Shown here piece by piece: positions 6,344 to 7,380 of a DNA stretch of 7,380 nt. The notes beneath the pieces are model-generated. The model saw only the letters and a list, made by a program, of their open reading frames with translations. It did not search any database and was not told the DNA's origin. The stretch lies in the NCBI GenBank assembly GCA_900314345.1, contig OMUX01000399.1:1-7380 (forward strand). The letters are read 5' to 3'. Every line of letters begins with the position of its first letter. Position 1 is the stretch's first letter. Origin of the DNA: an uncultured Erysipelotrichaceae bacterium (GTDB lineage Bacteria; Bacillota_I; Bacilli_A; Erysipelotrichales; Erysipelotrichaceae). The position numbers were made by a program, and so were the translations under genes.

Positions 6344-6696
6344 TCTGTCTTTATGTATGTGCTCTGCTTGTGCCGGTGTCCTGCATGGGACTTTCACTTG
6401 CGATGAACTGTGCGGAAAATCCGTTGAACATGCAGGATGACATCACAACGGCACAGCTGCGGCATGCACTGAACCTTGCGGATGACTTCCAGGTATCTTC
6501 CGGCATGATGACATTCTCGCTGAATGAACAGGAATGCTCGCTGTCAGTGATCAACGGGAATCTGGTCATGAAGCCAGGCACCCGGATCTACTACATGAAT
6601 CTTGATGATGCATCATTTCAGCAGAATGGAGAAAGGATCTTCCTGACCTATGAGAGGGACGATGAAGAAACAACAAGGGAAATCGCACACGAATGA
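6325..6696 (+). CDS. comGF: ComGF-like competence protein
   Basis: This 123-residue protein has an N-terminal hydrophobic segment (about 5-27) without a clear prepilin cleavage site, followed by a small soluble domain. Loss of the canonical prepilin signal is also seen in Bacillus ComGF, a membrane protein of similar size needed for pseudopilus function. Cysteines occur at 8, 12, 20, 29 and 71. The region 63-110 reads as alternating short strands with an NGNLVMKPGTRIYY motif (77-90), reminiscent of the ComGF domain. The ATG at 6325 is the only usable start, because an in-frame stop lies at 6310. GAGG precedes it by four bases. It overlaps comGE by 19 and comGG by 35 bases. The call rests mainly on order and topology. 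Confidence 0.75.
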   Translation: MAGELLICLYVCALLVPVSCMGLSLAMNCAENPLNMQDDITTAQLRHALNLADDFQVSSGMMTFSLNEQECSLSVINGNLVMKPGTRIYYMNLDDASFQQNGERIFLTYERDDEETTREIAHE

Positions 6697-7051
6697 AGGC
6701 TTTGCCAGCGTGTACTTCCTGGGACTGTTCCTGAGTGTCATCACGGTTTCCGCAATGGCGCTTGAAATGCAGGATAACCGCATGAAGGCAGCCCTCAACA
6801 GCATGCAGGCAAACCTGTATGCCGCAGAAGAGGCCGCCGCATTGTCCAGCCTGCAGTGCATGCTGAAGAATGAGAAGATCAACGATGCTTTTTCCAACGG
6901 TGTGGTATCCGGCAGTGTGTCAGTGCAGGGTGACATCCTTAAGGTTGAAATCTCTGCCCCCTGTCCGGAAACACTGTTTGTCACGTATCACGCGGAAACA
7001 AAAAGCCTGGACTCCTATGAAGTCAACAGGAACCAGGCTGTGATGGAATAG
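6662..7051 (+). CDS. comGG: ComGG-like minor pseudopilin with PilX-type N-terminus
   Basis: This is the last gene of the operon, with 129 residues from the ATG at 6662. The leader ends in TNEG, followed by FASVYFLGLFLSVITVSAMAL. Cleavage after Gly13 would leave Phe at +1 and Tyr, not Glu, at +5; lack of Glu5 is characteristic of the GspK/PilX/ComGG class. After the hydrophobic helix, residues 47-61 contain LYAAEEAAAL, similar to the AAE motif of PilX N-terminal regions. An ATG at 6650 would add four residues; both starts have imperfect ribosome binding sites (AGAGGG at 6653-6658 favours 6662). The start lies 35 bases inside comGF. The stop is directly followed by the stop of the convergent hydrolase gene. 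Confidence 0.8.
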   Translation: MKKQQGKSHTNEGFASVYFLGLFLSVITVSAMALEMQDNRMKAALNSMQANLYAAEEAAALSSLQCMLKNEKINDAFSNGVVSGSVSVQGDILKVEISAPCPETLFVTYHAETKSLDSYEVNRNQAVME

Positions 7052-7380
7052 TCAGTACAGGGATGCAGTGCCCATCACCAGATAGGCATTGGTCTTCTTC
7101 TCCTGTCCGATCGTGGAGTCAGGACCGTGTCCAGGCAGAACCTTGAGATCATCTGACAGTGTGCTGATGTATTTCAGGGAGGCTGTCATGTCTTCCTCGC
7201 TTCCCCCGAAGAGATCGGTCCTTCCGATATCTCCGGCAAACAAGGTATCGCCGGTGAACAGGACGTTGCGGTACTGGATGAGCACGGAACCCTTGGTATG
7301 GCCCGGGGTATGGTGAATCGTAAGGTCGAATGTGCCGATGGTCATATGCCCTTCCGTCAAGAAGGACGGTGTGTGATACA
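7052..7380 (-). CDS. Metallo-beta-lactamase-fold hydrolase (glyoxalase II-like), N-terminus outside window
   Basis: Only the C-terminal part (about 109 residues) is present; the frame is open to the window edge. It shows the later metal-ligand motifs of the family: HTPGHTKGS, FTGDTLFAGDIGRTDL with the bridging Asp, and LPGHGPDSTIG near the C-terminus. The first ligand motif HxHxDH must lie beyond the window. The GDTLFAGDIGRTDL pattern fits the COG0491 hydroxyacylglutathione hydrolase-like group (YcbL type), small cytoplasmic zinc hydrolases whose real substrate is often unknown in Firmicutes. A TTG at 7360 and an ATG at 7345 lie inside the domain and are not real starts. The gene converges on comGG with no intergenic base. 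Confidence 0.92.
   Translation of the reverse strand, partial: YHTPSFLTEGHMTIGTFDLTIHHTPGHTKGSVLIQYRNVLFTGDTLFAGDIGRTDLFGGSEEDMTASLKYISTLSDDLKVLPGHGPDSTIGQEKKTNAYLVMGTASLY

Noticed and set aside
7038..7081. Imperfect inverted repeat CTGTGATGG / CCATCACCAG around the convergent stops as a terminator
   Set aside because: The loop is about 25 bases, the stem is short with a bulge, and no T-run follows on either strand.
1..7380. CRISPR arrays, insertion sequences, tRNA/rRNA genes or phage genes
   Set aside because: No regular repeat-spacer pattern, transposase motif, terminal inverted repeats or structural RNA sequence was seen; nearly all bases are covered by core genes.

Overview
The window looks like chromosomal core DNA of a Bacillota (Firmicutes) bacterium. 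It carries a Gram-positive comG competence-pilus operon, strong AGGAG-type ribosome binding sites, sigma-A style promoters and several GTG/TTG starts. Base composition by eye is about half G+C, which is high for this phylum. An Erysipelotrichia-like gut Firmicute would fit, but that placement is an impression and was not tested. I see no mobile element, CRISPR array, tRNA or rRNA.

Minus-strand block (1-3472), read right to left. efp (translation elongation factor P) has its own sigma-A promoter and is followed by a hairpin terminator. Directly after the terminator an extended -10 promoter starts a three-gene operon: an unrecognised tail-anchored, low-complexity membrane protein, then cmk (cytidylate kinase), then der (double-GTPase ribosome assembly factor, cut by the window edge). 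The three genes are joined by two ATGA stop/start overlaps, so they are probably translationally coupled.

Intergenic 3428-3547 is a divergent control region. It holds the efp promoter, three tandem TGAAT repeats and a weak candidate alternative-sigma promoter for comG.

Plus-strand block (3548-7051) is a complete seven-gene comG operon. It encodes the secretion ATPase ComGA, the membrane platform ComGB, the major pseudopilin ComGC and minor pilin-like proteins ComGD, ComGE, ComGF and ComGG. Genes overlap at every junction except comGB-comGC, which has a 15-base gap. Together they would build the competence pseudopilus that brings external DNA to the cell surface; the prepilin peptidase and the DNA channel must lie elsewhere.

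At the right edge, a convergent partial metallo-beta-lactamase-fold hydrolase gene ends exactly one base after the comGG stop codon.

The main points for a second look are: an EF-P whose functional loop lacks the usual lysine; a Der whose first GTPase domain reads NAVD instead of NKxD; the unidentified tail-anchored protein; the control region in front of comGA; and an odd ComGE with a CxxC pair and a proline-rich tail. I did not find a clearly novel multi-gene system.
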